Shown piece by piece: positions 27,358 to 38,000 of a stretch of DNA of 64,000 nt. The DNA comes from Methanobacterium_B sp963825335. Its GTDB lineage: Archaea; Methanobacteriota; Methanobacteria; Methanobacteriales; Methanobacteriaceae. The notes below the pieces were generated by a model. The model had not been told where the DNA came from, ran no database searches, and saw only the letters and a program-made list of their open reading frames with translations. Within the stretch, counting starts at the first letter, position 1. Each line of letters starts with the position of its first letter. The DNA lies in contig CAWGSP010000001.1 of assembly GCA_963825335.1 (NCBI GenBank), positions 1,302,001 through 1,366,000 on the forward strand, in the 5' to 3' direction. The translations under genes were made by a program, and so were the position numbers.

Positions 27358-29208
27358 ATGAATATAAAAGAAGTTTTAACAGCAGATGAGAATGAAGAAT
27401 TATTCATGTTAGGCAACGAAGCCACTGTGCGTGGAGCTTTAGAAGCAGGTGTTGGGTTAGCATCGACTTATCCTGGTACTCCATCATCTGAGATAGGAGA
27501 TGTATTTTCAAAGATAGCAGCAGATGCAGGTATGTACTTCGAGTTTTCGACCAATGAGAAAGTAGCTTTGGAAGTTGCAGCAGCTGCAGCTGTCTCGGGC
27601 ATAAGGTCTCTGACCTTCATGAAACACGTTGGTGTGAATGTGGCTGCCGATTCACTCATGAGTGTAGCTTACACGAGTGTTGAGGGAGGAATGGTTGTTT
27701 TATCTGCAGATGATCCTTCTATGTTCTCATCGCAGAACGAGCAAGACAACAGGCACTATGCAAGACTTGCTAACATGCCCATGATCGAACCCTCGAATCC
27801 CAACGAAATAAAGGAACTCATGAAGTACAGTTACCAATTATCCGAGGAATACCAACTTCCGGTGCTCATGCGGACAACCACTAGGGTTTCTCATATGAGA
27901 GGAATAGTAAAGACAGGACCCCATGAGGATCTGTTAAATAAAGGATTCTTTAAAAGAGACCCTAAACGCTTTGTTCCCGTACCTTCCACTGCTATGGTGA
28001 TGCATAAGTTGCTGGTTGAAAAAATGGAGAAATTAAAAACCGTTACTAACCAATCTCCTTTAAACCAGATATTCGAGAGAGATGGCAAGGTGGGTGTAAT
28101 AACCAGCGGTGGAGCATTCAACTATGTCATGGATGCTGTTGATGAAAACCAATTAAACATTGATGTATTGAAGATCACATTTTCTTATCCATTTCCCGAT
28201 GAACTGGTATCTGATTTTATTGGTAAACTCAAAACTGTCTTAGTTGTGGAAGAAGTGGATCCAATAATGGAAAAGGAAGTACTAGCAGTTGTTGGACAAA
28301 ATGGACTCAAAACAACTGTTAAAGGTAAGCTTGACGGAACTTTACCCATGATATATGAGTACAATCCTGATATTATCGGTGAATCTCTCCTTATTCTTGC
28401 GGGTAGTGCATCAAAACCAGTAATAGCATGTGATAGTCAAATACCATTTCCGGAACGTCCTCCAACACTTTGTCCAGGATGCCCACACCGGGCAGTTTAC
28501 TATTCTGTTAAAAGTGCAGTGAAAACTCTTGGACTTGAAAATGTCATTTATCCAACTGATATAGGATGTTACACCCTTGGAATTGCTTCACCTTATAATG
28601 CTGCTGACTATCTCCTATCAATGGGTTCGTCCATTGGAACAAGCTGTGGATTTTCAAAGGCAACAGATCAGAGGATTGTGAGTTTTATAGGAGATTCAAC
28701 ATTTTTCCATGCAGGAATACCGCCGCTAATAAATGCGGTGCACAATAAAGACCGTTTTGTACTTGTGATTCTTGATAACAGGACAACAGCGATGACTGGC
28801 GGACAACCAAATCCTGGGCTGGCCATTGATGGGATGGGATGGGAGGCTCCGGAAATATCAATAGAGGAAATTGTAAGGGCTGCTGGTGTTAAATTTTTAG
28901 AGACCATAAACCCTTTGAATATTAAAAAAGCTCAAAAAATAATGAAAGATGCCATTGAATTCGATGGCGTAGCAGTAGTCATATCTAAACATCCTTGTAT
29001 GTTAATAAAGAGGGATAGAAAACAGAGTAGTGTCTTGGAAGTTAAACAGGATAAGTGTGATAGATGCGCTGTGTGCATCGATGAATTATCATGTACTGCG
29101 ATTTACACAGATGATGATGGTTCTGTACATATTGATCCAATGCTCTGTAACAAATGCACAGTATGTGTACAAATATGTCCAGATAATGCCATCGGTATAA
29201 ATAGGTAA
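27358..29208 (+). CDS. iorA: Indolepyruvate:ferredoxin oxidoreductase alpha subunit
   Basis: Interconverts aryl pyruvates and aryl-acetyl-CoA with ferredoxin. In methanogens it can run reductively to make aromatic 2-oxoacids. The 616 residues hold the N-terminal pyrimidine-binding domain (STYPGTPSSEIGD), the thiamine-diphosphate domain (CPGCPHRAVYY, DIGCYTLGI, GDSTFFHAGIPPLINAV) and a C-terminal double [4Fe-4S] ferredoxin (CDRCAVCIDELSC; CNKCTVCVQICP). ATG at 27358 is preferred to the GTG three codons earlier because GTGATC precedes it. Confidence 0.96.
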   Translation: MNIKEVLTADENEELFMLGNEATVRGALEAGVGLASTYPGTPSSEIGDVFSKIAADAGMYFEFSTNEKVALEVAAAAAVSGIRSLTFMKHVGVNVAADSLMSVAYTSVEGGMVVLSADDPSMFSSQNEQDNRHYARLANMPMIEPSNPNEIKELMKYSYQLSEEYQLPVLMRTTTRVSHMRGIVKTGPHEDLLNKGFFKRDPKRFVPVPSTAMVMHKLLVEKMEKLKTVTNQSPLNQIFERDGKVGVITSGGAFNYVMDAVDENQLNIDVLKITFSYPFPDELVSDFIGKLKTVLVVEEVDPIMEKEVLAVVGQNGLKTTVKGKLDGTLPMIYEYNPDIIGESLLILAGSASKPVIACDSQIPFPERPPTLCPGCPHRAVYYSVKSAVKTLGLENVIYPTDIGCYTLGIASPYNAADYLLSMGSSIGTSCGFSKATDQRIVSFIGDSTFFHAGIPPLINAVHNKDRFVLVILDNRTTAMTGGQPNPGLAIDGMGWEAPEISIEEIVRAAGVKFLETINPLNIKKAQKIMKDAIEFDGVAVVISKHPCMLIKRDRKQSSVLEVKQDKCDRCAVCIDELSCTAIYTDDDGSVHIDPMLCNKCTVCVQICPDNAIGINR

Positions 29209-29260
29209 AATTTGCATCGATTCAAATGATTATATTTAACAATTTGATAAGGAGATTAAA

Positions 29261-29857
29261 ATGAAAACTTATAACATCTACATTTCTGGGGTTGGGGGTC
29301 AAGGTATCATCAAAACTTCCACAGTAATTGGGGAAGCAGCCATGAAGAGCAACATGCCTGTGGTAATGAGCGAAGTTCATGGGATGGCCCAGCGTGGTGG
29401 AGGCGTATCAACAGAGCTGAAAATTGGGGATGCTCACAGTCCACTAATAAAAAATGGATCCGCCAATTTATTAATATCTTTCGAACCTGTCGAAGCACTT
29501 CGTGCCATACCAAAAATTAGTCCGAAAACTAGCGTAGTTGTTAACAATTCTCCTATATATCCTTTTAATTTAAAAAATAGTGAGATTGAGTATCCTGATA
29601 TTGATGATATTTTGGATGAGCTTGAAAATAGATCTATGCAAGTTTTTGCACTCGAAGCAGATAAAATTGCCAAAGAATCAGGACACATATTATCGATGAA
29701 CATGGTAATGCTCGGAGCAGCAGCTGCAGTCAATGGATTTCCACTTGATAAAGAAGCTGTAATTAATTCTATGATAGCAAATCTTCCTGAAAAGAGTTTG
29801 AACATAAATTTGAAAGCCTTTGAAGAAGGATTTTCTTATGTATCAAACAATTATTGA
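29261..29857 (+). CDS. iorB: Indolepyruvate:ferredoxin oxidoreductase beta subunit
   Basis: Gamma-type domain subunit of the IOR enzyme. The 198 residues begin with the signature YISGVGGQGI and include EVHGMAQRGGGVSTEL near 43-58. A clean AAGGAGAT ribosome binding site lies before the ATG, 52 bases after iorA. Full length. Confidence 0.95.
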   Translation: MKTYNIYISGVGGQGIIKTSTVIGEAAMKSNMPVVMSEVHGMAQRGGGVSTELKIGDAHSPLIKNGSANLLISFEPVEALRAIPKISPKTSVVVNNSPIYPFNLKNSEIEYPDIDDILDELENRSMQVFALEADKIAKESGHILSMNMVMLGAAAAVNGFPLDKEAVINSMIANLPEKSLNINLKAFEEGFSYVSNNY

Positions 29858-29979
29858 AATTGAATCTATTCAGCGAATATTTAAAAATAAATTTAAATAT
29901 TGTAGTACAGGAAATAAACTGGTCGAGTTATTATTTACGGATAAATTAATTTTTTTAGGACAAATACCGGGATTACAGT

Positions 29980-30102
29980 TATTCAGTTTAGTATAAATTT
30001 TTCTGTGGGAATTAACTGAACGATTTCGTACGAATAATGCCTGAACTCCCTAAAAAAAGGAAGATTCTGAGACCCCCCAATTTTTTTTGTTCAAACTGAA
30101 TA
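29980..30102. repeat. Inverted repeat TATTCAGTTT around IS-end-like sequence
   Basis: TATTCAGTTT at 29980-29989 has its complement AAACTGAATA at 30093-30102. Between them, at about 30063-30090, lies GATTCTGAGACCCCCCAATTTT, which resembles the right inverted repeat of the IS at 19230-19249 (AATCTAAGACCCTAAAATTT). It may be the relic of a related element, or only the shared terminator region of two converging genes. Confidence 0.3.
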
Positions 30103-30122
30103 GAGTCCAAAAAAATTCACTT

Positions 30123-30554
30123 TTACAAACCATAAATCTCCTTTGCTGAAATCACTTTTGCTCCGTCTTTTTGAAGTGCCGTGATTCCTTCATCTATGTT
30201 GTCAGGATGCAAAAGTACTATTGCCATTTCTTCTTTTTCTTCAACAAAGGCATATAAATACTCTAAATTGATATCGTGTTTATCCAGTATTCCAAGTATT
30301 ATACCAAGTCCACCAGGCTTATCTGTCATTCTGACAGCGATTACTTCGCCTATCCTGACGATGAAGTTGTTATCTTCGAGTAATTTTTTGGTTTTGACTG
30401 GTTCGGGAACGATCAGTCTCAAAATCCCAAAATCTGAAGTATCGGCAATTGAAAGGGCCCTTATATTAACTCCGCCCTCTTCAAGCACGTCGAGTGCTTT
30501 TTTCATTCTCCCTTTTCGATTTTCCAAAAATATAGACAACTGTTTTATTTTCAT
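30123..30554 (-). CDS. Tandem ACT-domain protein
   Basis: 143 residues forming two ACT domains: KQLSIFLENRKGRMKKALDVL with EGGVNIRALSIAD, and IAVRMTDKPGGLGIILGIL with HDINLEYLYAF. ACT pairs bind amino acids. The same protein commonly follows phenylacetate-CoA ligase in archaea and may sense an aromatic amino acid. It is 53 bases downstream of the ligase gene on the same strand. Confidence 0.85.
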   Translation of the reverse strand: MKIKQLSIFLENRKGRMKKALDVLEEGGVNIRALSIADTSDFGILRLIVPEPVKTKKLLEDNNFIVRIGEVIAVRMTDKPGGLGIILGILDKHDINLEYLYAFVEEKEEMAIVLLHPDNIDEGITALQKDGAKVISAKEIYGL

Positions 30555-30607
30555 TTCAAATCCCCCAATTTACTAGCTTATGATCATATTTTTCATAAAT
30601 TCATAGG

Positions 30608-31906
30608 TTATAGTTCCCTTTTATCTATGACTCTCACGGCTTTACCTTCACTTCTGGGCAGAGTTTTAGGTTCAACCAGTGTTACCTTGACCCTTAAACC
30701 TATTTCATTGTGTATGTAATCTTCAATTTTTTCTCTTATACCAACTAACTCCTTGATTTCGTCGGAAAAAAGACTTTCTGATGCTTCGACGCGTACTTCT
30801 ACTTCATCCATGAGATGGGGTCTTGTCACAATTATCTGGTAGTGTGGCTCAACCCGATCTATTCTCAAGAGTGCCTTTTCAATTTGAGACGGGAACACAG
30901 ATACTCCCCTAATTTTCATCATATCATCGGTTCTTCCGGTAACCCTGTCCATTCTAACCAGTGTTCTTCCACATTCACATTTCTCCCGTTTGAGTACTGT
31001 AATATCCTTAGTTCTAAAACGGATAAGTGGGGTACCTTCACGTGTCATTGTAGTCAGAACTAGTTCTCCCTTTTCACCATCGGGCAACACTTCAAGCGTT
31101 TCGGGGTTGATTATTTCTGGATAAAAATGATCTTCGAAGATATGTAAACCATCCTGTGCATCACATTCAATGCCTACTCCTGGTCCGATTATTTCGGTTA
31201 ATCCATAGATATTGTACGCTGGTGCATTGAACCTCTTTTCAATTTCTTGGCGCATTTCTTCGGTCCACATTTCTGCACCGAAACCTATGGCCTTTAGATT
31301 TAGTTCATTGGTGTTAATACCTTCCCCTTCTATTTCTTCTGCGAGATAAAGTCCGTATGATGGTGTGAAAATAATTACATTCGTTTCAAAATCCTGCATA
31401 ATCTCGATCTGGCGTTTGGTTTGCCCTGTTGAGATGGGGATAATTGTTGCCCCAATTTTTTGAGCACCGTAATGGACACCAAACCCCCCTGTAAATAGGC
31501 CGTAACCATGAGTATTTTGGATAATATCATCTTCAGTGACGCCTGCCATTGACAGTCCGCGTGCCATTACCTCACTCCAAATTTCGATGTCGCCTCTAGT
31601 ATATCCAGATACTGTTGGTTTACCCGTTGTTCCGGATGATGTGTGAACCTCAACTATTTCTTTTCTCGGAACCGCAAACATTTCAAATGGATATGCTTCC
31701 CTCAGATCATCTTTACTTGTAAAAGGAAGCTTATTAATATCTTCGAGAGTTTGAATATCCTCCGGAGAGATGTTTATTTTATCGAAACGCTTACGGTAAT
31801 ACGGAACATTTTCATACGCGTTTTTGATGGCTGCCTGTAGTCTTTCAAGCTGTAAACTTTTTTTATCATCATCAGCCATACATTCTATTTCTTCATTCCA
31901 GATCAT
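30608..31906 (-). CDS. paaK: Phenylacetate-CoA ligase (aryl-CoA ligase)
   Basis: Activates aryl acetates to CoA thioesters with ATP. The 432 residues match the family: VHTSSGTTGKPTVSGYT (AMP-binding P-loop) near 87-103, YGLTEIIGPGVG, a CECG zinc-like pair in the C-terminal part, and GRTDDMMKIRGVSVFP. With iorAB this gives aryl acid to aryl-CoA to aryl pyruvate, a known salvage route to phenylalanine, tyrosine and tryptophan in methanogens. GGGGGAT precedes the ATG. Confidence 0.93.
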   Translation of the reverse strand: MIWNEEIECMADDDKKSLQLERLQAAIKNAYENVPYYRKRFDKINISPEDIQTLEDINKLPFTSKDDLREAYPFEMFAVPRKEIVEVHTSSGTTGKPTVSGYTRGDIEIWSEVMARGLSMAGVTEDDIIQNTHGYGLFTGGFGVHYGAQKIGATIIPISTGQTKRQIEIMQDFETNVIIFTPSYGLYLAEEIEGEGINTNELNLKAIGFGAEMWTEEMRQEIEKRFNAPAYNIYGLTEIIGPGVGIECDAQDGLHIFEDHFYPEIINPETLEVLPDGEKGELVLTTMTREGTPLIRFRTKDITVLKREKCECGRTLVRMDRVTGRTDDMMKIRGVSVFPSQIEKALLRIDRVEPHYQIIVTRPHLMDEVEVRVEASESLFSDEIKELVGIREKIEDYIHNEIGLRVKVTLVEPKTLPRSEGKAVRVIDKREL

Positions 31907-32280
31907 TTTATCCCCCTAAAACCTTCTCTACGATTAAAATAATTTCATAAATGATTGATTAAAATAAAAATCTCCAATAATAAATACAGAATTTTCATGA
32001 TTGAATTTATTGAATGGATTTATAAAGGTTATCTATATCTAATTGATCCAATTTTTTTAATGTTATTCCATGCACTTCAATTTTAGTGTTCAAATACAGC
32101 GAGTCTCAAGTTCAATTAAGAAAAGTTTTATGAACTTTTATATAAGATAGTTAAATTAATAATTAGGTTTGAAAAGATTTAGATTCATAGGTTGAATTTA
32201 GTTGCTGTTTGAATCATCATGTTGATGTCAATGTGCAAAATCTAATGAATTTATAGGATTATAATAAAAGGAGGGGTATT
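31907..32280. other. 374-base intergenic region between paaK and the symporter
   Basis: Divergent promoter region. It contains a good TATA box TTTATATA at 32137-32144 facing the symporter, implying a leader of about 110 bases. No ORF or stable fold was seen. Confidence 0.4.
32137..32144 (+). promoter_or_regulatory. TATA box of the SSS symporter gene
   Basis: TTTATATA followed by AGATAG. Expected transcription start is near 32168, which leaves a 5' leader of over 100 bases before the AAGGAGGGG site. Confidence 0.45.
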
Positions 32281-33885
32281 ATGAATATTTTTATGTTGAG
32301 TATTGTTGTATTGATTTACCTCCTCATGGTGGGATACGTTGGATATGTTGCTTGGAAGCGTACAAATAATTCAGAAGATTATTTAGTCGCAGGAAGGAAC
32401 ACCCACCCCTACATTATGGCCTTGAGTTATGGTGCTACTTTTATAAGTACCGCGGCAATTGTAGGATTTGGAGGAGTTGCAGCCAATTTTGGTCTGGGAC
32501 TTTTATGGCTGGTATTTTTGAATATTATTATAGGAATATTTATTGCATTCGTATTCTTTGGAAAACGTACAAGGAAGATGGGCCACAATCTTAACGCCCT
32601 AACATTTCCAGAATTTCTTTCTCGGCGGTTTAACAGTAAATTTATCCAATATTATTCTGGTGCAGTAATATTTCTTGGGATGCCATTGTATGCATCGGTT
32701 GTTCTTATTGGAATGGCACGTTTTGTTCAAACAACACTGGGAGTGAATTATTATTATGCATTGATAGCAATGGCATTAATTGTAGCAGTTTACGTGGTGT
32801 TTGGAGGAATTCGAGGAGTAATGTATACAGATGCTCTTCAAGGAACCATAATGTTCTTGGGTATGCTAATTCTATTGGGTGCAGTGTACTGGATGTTGGG
32901 TGGTGTAATCCATGCTAACACGTCGCTAACAAATCTGGTGAACATTGTACCCCACAGCGCAACTGCGTCTGCTATGGCAATAGGATTCACTGGTTGGACA
33001 TCAATGCCTTCGTTGGGCAGTCCATTCTGGTGGACTCTTGTGACGAGTATGATTCTTGGAGTCGGTATTGGTGTCCTTTCACAACCGCAGCTAGTTGTAC
33101 GTTTCATGACAGTGAAGTCCAACAGAGAACTAAACAGGGCAGTTATGATTGGGGGACTTTTTATCTTTGTCATGACGTTCGGTGCATATATAGTCGGGGC
33201 TCTTTCAAATGTTTACTTCTATCAACACACTGGACAAACAGCTGTTCAAGCAGCTGGAGGTAACTTGGATACTGTTATACCTACGTTCATAGCAGCTGCA
33301 ATGCCACTATGGTTTGCATACATCTTCATGATAACACTCTTATCTGCTGCCATGTCAACACTTTCTGCTCAGTTCCATGTTCAGGGAACAGCATTGGGCA
33401 GAGATATTTACGAGACACTAGCAAATAAAAAGGGAGGATCATCCTTACTTGTTGCAAGGGGAGGGATAGTCGTTGCAGTAATCATCGCGGTGATACTCGG
33501 ATTTATTCTGCCTGGAAGTATTATTGCTGTTGGGACTTCAATATGGTTCGGTATAACTGCAGCAGCATTCCTTTCAATGTATGTTGCAGCACTGTACTGG
33601 AAGAGAATTAACAAGGAAGGTGCTATTGCCGGGCTTGTTTCAGGAACTGTAGTCAGCCTGTTTTGGTTACTTTTCGGTTTCGGTACATCAGCTAGTGCAG
33701 TAGGAATCTGCAAAGCATTAACAGGACATGCAGTGATTATTTCCACCATGCCGTGGCCTACAGTTGATCCAATTGTCATTTCATTGCCTATAGCAGCGAT
33801 TGCCACAATTTTGGTCACATACATGACAAAACCACCAGAAAAAGAATTCGTTGACAAAATTTTCGCAGGCGTGGATGGAAAATAA
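32281..33885 (+). CDS. Sodium:solute symporter (SSS family)
   Basis: 534 residues, about 13-14 membrane helices, sodium-driven uptake of an unidentified solute. Family features are GRNTHPYIMALSYGATFIST in the second helix, VVFGGIRGVMYTDALQG and the helix-8 region AAAMPLWFAYIFMITLLSAAMSTLSAQ with Ser/Thr for sodium. AAGGAGGGG lies before the ATG. The usual small accessory protein is not beside it; one is found alone at 41172. Downstream lies an MBL-fold hydrolase. Confidence 0.92.
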   Translation: MNIFMLSIVVLIYLLMVGYVGYVAWKRTNNSEDYLVAGRNTHPYIMALSYGATFISTAAIVGFGGVAANFGLGLLWLVFLNIIIGIFIAFVFFGKRTRKMGHNLNALTFPEFLSRRFNSKFIQYYSGAVIFLGMPLYASVVLIGMARFVQTTLGVNYYYALIAMALIVAVYVVFGGIRGVMYTDALQGTIMFLGMLILLGAVYWMLGGVIHANTSLTNLVNIVPHSATASAMAIGFTGWTSMPSLGSPFWWTLVTSMILGVGIGVLSQPQLVVRFMTVKSNRELNRAVMIGGLFIFVMTFGAYIVGALSNVYFYQHTGQTAVQAAGGNLDTVIPTFIAAAMPLWFAYIFMITLLSAAMSTLSAQFHVQGTALGRDIYETLANKKGGSSLLVARGGIVVAVIIAVILGFILPGSIIAVGTSIWFGITAAAFLSMYVAALYWKRINKEGAIAGLVSGTVVSLFWLLFGFGTSASAVGICKALTGHAVIISTMPWPTVDPIVISLPIAAIATILVTYMTKPPEKEFVDKIFAGVDGK

Positions 33886-33918
33886 TTTTGATACTTTTTT
33901 ATTTTTTTATTTTTTTTC
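33886..33918 (+). terminator. T-rich terminator after the symporter
   Basis: Three runs of six to eight T follow the stop codon with no stable stem, the usual archaeal terminator form. The MBL-fold gene begins soon after, so read-through is possible. Confidence 0.45.
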
Positions 33919-33928
33919 GGTAGATACA

Positions 33929-34756
33929 ATGGACATAAGACAGTACAATGTAAAAAAAAGTCCAATGAAAAATTGGAATGAAATATTTCAACATCCAAGT
34001 CCTCTGTTACTTAAGAGTTTTAAGACAGGAACAGTTAACATCCAAAGGCGTGGGACACTGAACCCGAAACATCCAAATGCAACAAATATCACCGATGAAA
34101 TCATTGAAGTGCCTATCATGGCTCATTGGATTCACCACGAACAATTGGGTGATTATCTGCTTGATGTGGGGCTTGATGCATCTTACACTGATGATCCCTT
34201 CGGGGGAGTGGAAAGCAACTTTGCAGATGAATTCAAACAACAAAAAGATGAAAATATCGGATATTACTTGGATAAATACAGAATAAAACTTAATAGAATA
34301 TTTTTTAGTCATCTTCATGCAGATCACATCGCAGGTGTGAGGGAATTGCCAAAAAATATCCCTTACGTTGTTGGTATGGGTGAGTTAGAACAGTATCAGC
34401 CTGAAGTGTATGGGAATTTCTTGAAGAATGTTGAAACAATTTATGAGATTGATTTTAAAAAATTAGACAAAATAGAGCCGTTAGGACATTGTGCCGATCT
34501 TTTGGGTGATAGTTCTATTTGGGGGATCTGGACTCCAGGACACACTAAAGGACACACATCATTCCTAATAAACGGTCTAAATGGCCCCATTCTGTTAGCC
34601 ATGGATGTTTGTTTCATTAAGGACAACATAAACTTTAAAATAGCACCATCTGATTATACATGGGATGTTAAATTGGCCCAAGAAAGTTTAGATACCATCA
34701 TTGAATTTTTAAATGAATTCCCCCAAGTAAAAGTTGTATGTGGACATGAATTATGA
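33929..34756 (+). CDS. MBL-fold metallo-hydrolase
   Basis: 275 residues. The zinc motif HLHADH is near 128-133, followed by GHTKGHTSF, MDVCFI and the last ligand in VVCGHEL at the C-terminus. The pattern is like N-acyl-homoserine lactonases and related lactonases, but substrate cannot be told. The longer frame from 33851 would overlap the symporter; the ATG at 33929 gives the normal family start. It may be co-transcribed with the symporter. Confidence 0.82.
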   Translation: MDIRQYNVKKSPMKNWNEIFQHPSPLLLKSFKTGTVNIQRRGTLNPKHPNATNITDEIIEVPIMAHWIHHEQLGDYLLDVGLDASYTDDPFGGVESNFADEFKQQKDENIGYYLDKYRIKLNRIFFSHLHADHIAGVRELPKNIPYVVGMGELEQYQPEVYGNFLKNVETIYEIDFKKLDKIEPLGHCADLLGDSSIWGIWTPGHTKGHTSFLINGLNGPILLAMDVCFIKDNINFKIAPSDYTWDVKLAQESLDTIIEFLNEFPQVKVVCGHEL

Positions 34757-35058
34757 CTCTATAAGTTTCAATTAGATATCCATCTAATAAAAAAATTAAT
34801 TTTCTAAATTAGATATAAGCTAAATCAGAAATGATATTTTTGCATTGTATTTGGTTATTATTACAATCACTAATTTTGATTTGAATGTTTCTTCAACCAA
34901 TCAAGATTAAAATTTTGGGTGTAATTGTTTTGAAGGCTATGACTATATGTCCGATTATTATGAAGAATTACAATATACTGCTAACCCTTATTTTAAAGAT
35001 TAACTAGCAATATTTAATAATAACATTTTTAATAACTAATTTTTACTAATATTAAAAT
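34757..35058. other. 302-base AT-rich intergenic region
   Basis: Lies between the hydrolase and the surface-protein gene. It should contain the promoter of the latter; several TATA-like stretches make a specific call unsafe. No ORF or repeat was seen. Confidence 0.3.
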
Positions 35059-38000
35059 TTGAGGGTGGTGTTGAGGATATTTTTAAAACCTAATAAATTT
35101 TCTATTAATAATCTTAAATACAGTTTAACAATCTTTGCATTGGTTTTGATTGGTTTTGTTATCATTTTTTCTTGTGGAGTGGTCAGTGTTGCAGCAGCCA
35201 ACGCATCGACCATTTATGTTAATGGTTCGTCAGGAAACGATAGTTGGACTGGTTTAAATGCAACGTATATTGGTGGCATAAACGGCCCTAAAGCAACAAT
35301 AAAAAACGGAACGGGGACAGTAAACAATGGAGGAACAATTTACGTAGCACAAGGAACTTACTACGAGAATAACATTACAATAAATACAAATATTAGTATT
35401 ATCGGTGAAAATCAACAGAACACAATAATAAACGGTACAAATACTGGAACAATCTTCCTCATTTCATCTGGAGTAAATGTCACAATAGGAAATATAACAC
35501 TCACAAATGGAAACCTAACTAATTTTTGCGGTGGAGCTATCATAAATAACGGTAGTTTGAATGTAAATAATAGTAATTTGGAAAATAATATTGGATCTGC
35601 TATTAACAATAACGGTAATCTAATTGTTAATAATAGTAAATTCAACAATAACATTGCAAATGAGGGTAATTCAATCGTTAATAGCTTATACTGTAATTCA
35701 ACAGTAATAAATTGTATTTTCATTAATAACGGTAACAACACTGCTACAATGGGGGCGATATGTAATGGTGGGATTTTTACTGTTACAGGAAGCACATTTA
35801 TAAATAATACCGCCAATATAGGTGGTGCTTTGGAAAATGCTTATTCTCCTGATTATAACTGTAGTATGATGGTTCTCAATTGCAATTTCATTGGCAATAC
35901 TGCAAATACTGTTGGGGGCGCTGTATTAAACGATGGTGGTATACTGTATGTTAATAATAGTGATTTCATCAATGATACTTCAGAATATGGTGGTGCTATT
36001 ATGAACTTCGGTATCTTGAATCTAACGTGCTGTAATTTTAATAACAACAATGCAAGCGATCAAGGTGGAGCTTTAGTGAATGGAAATGTTTCATATGTTT
36101 CATATAACAATTTCACAAATAATTATTCAATTTTGGGTGGGACAATCTTAAATTGCTGTACTTTGTATGCAGATAGTAATAATTTCACAAATAACACTGC
36201 AAGTGAAGGCGGTGCTATCTTCAATGCGATAGGTGTCATAGCAAATACTACTAGTAGTGCTATTATTAATTTTAATGAGTTAGTAGGAAATTATGCAGTT
36301 AATGGTAGTGATATTTATAATATTGGCGGAGTAGTTAATGCATCTCTTAACTGGTGGGGTTCTAACAATAATCCTTCAAATCTGGTTTATGGTACAGTGG
36401 ATTACAGTAACTGGTTGTACATGACTGAAACTGTTAATCCCACAACTTTAATCAATGGAAGTATTGCAACTGTTACAGTAAGCTTTAATAATATCTACAA
36501 TGGCACAAATGTGAATGTCATTAACCCTGCAAATGGAAATATTCCCGATGGTACTGTTGTTAATTTCAATAGTATATTAGGAACTTTTAGTCCAACAACA
36601 ACAGTCACTTCAAGGGGTATAGCAACAACAATATTCATGGCAACAAACATAGGTTCAGACTTTATTAATGCAACTACAAACAACCAAACAGTTTCAGCAG
36701 GTACAACAGTTTCCATACCATTACCAAAAGCAGGATTCAGTACGAACACAACCAGTGGGGCGGATCCACTAAATGTGCAGTTTAAAGACACATCACTTAA
36801 TAGTCCAACAAGCTGGTTATGGGACTTCGGTGACGGGGGTTGCAGTACACTGCAAAACCCAATATACACTTACACCACACCAGGAAAATACACGGTAACA
36901 TTAACAGCGACCAACAGTTATGGTAACAACACTGTAAATGTGAACAACCTAATCGATGTGATAGGATCTGTCGAAGATATAACTACGGGATTAACCTACA
37001 ACAACATAACAGCTGCAGTCAATGATATAAACACCAACAACAACGACATCATAACAGTTGCTGCTGGTAACTACACAGAAAATGTAGTAATTAATAAAAC
37101 TTTAAGATTAGAAGCATTAGGGGCAGTTAATATAACTCAGCTTGACGCTACACAACCGGTATTCACCATTAACAGTAATGGAAGTGGGTCTACTATTGAA
37201 GGGTTCACCATTAGTGGAAGTGACAACAGCGGAATCTACATCAACAACGCAACAGGAAACACCATAACCAACGACACAATCCTCGGTAACGGCACAATGA
37301 CATGGGGTATCTGCATTGTCAACAGTAACGGATCCAACAGTATGAACAACAACGTTGTCAACAATTGTACAGAGGGAATCAACCTTTACAATGTTGACGG
37401 GGCAACCATCACGAACAACGCAGCTAGAGACAATGAATATGATGGAATAGCACTCACAAACTCAGATGACAACACAATAATTAATAACAACGGAACAACA
37501 CAAAATGTGAGTGGAATAAGATTGAATAGCTCCAACGACAACACAGTGAGTAGCAACGATTTAACTGGTAATATCTGGACCAGTATCAGTCTGGTAACGA
37601 GTCAGTTTAACCAGATCACCAACAACACAGTATCAAGTGACCAGGAGGGTATGTACCTCTACTCAAGTGACAACAACACTGTCTCAGGTAACACAGCAGA
37701 CAACAACACATGGGATGGAATAGCAGTAGCAGACTCTAACAACAACGTGATACAGAACAACGACAACGTAACCGACGACAACAGTGGAATAAGGATAATA
37801 GGTACCTCGAGTGGTAACCAAGTTTTAAACAATGTGGTTTCAGGTAATGTTTGGGCTGATATGAGCCTAGACACAGCTGGTAACACCACCATCAGTGACA
37901 ATACTTTCACCAACTCTGAAGAGGGTATCTTCATCTACAATTCCAACGATAACACAGTGACGAACAATATCATGAACAACAATATCTGGGATGGTAGTTA

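Noticed and set aside
33851..33928. Upstream extension of the MBL-fold gene overlapping the symporter.
   Set aside because: No ribosome binding site for it, and the family begins near the ATG at 33929.
35550..36330. Repeated AATAATAG/AACGGT strings as possible CRISPR or satellite repeats.
   Set aside because: They are codon-level repeats of an Asn-rich beta-helix protein in one frame, without constant spacers.
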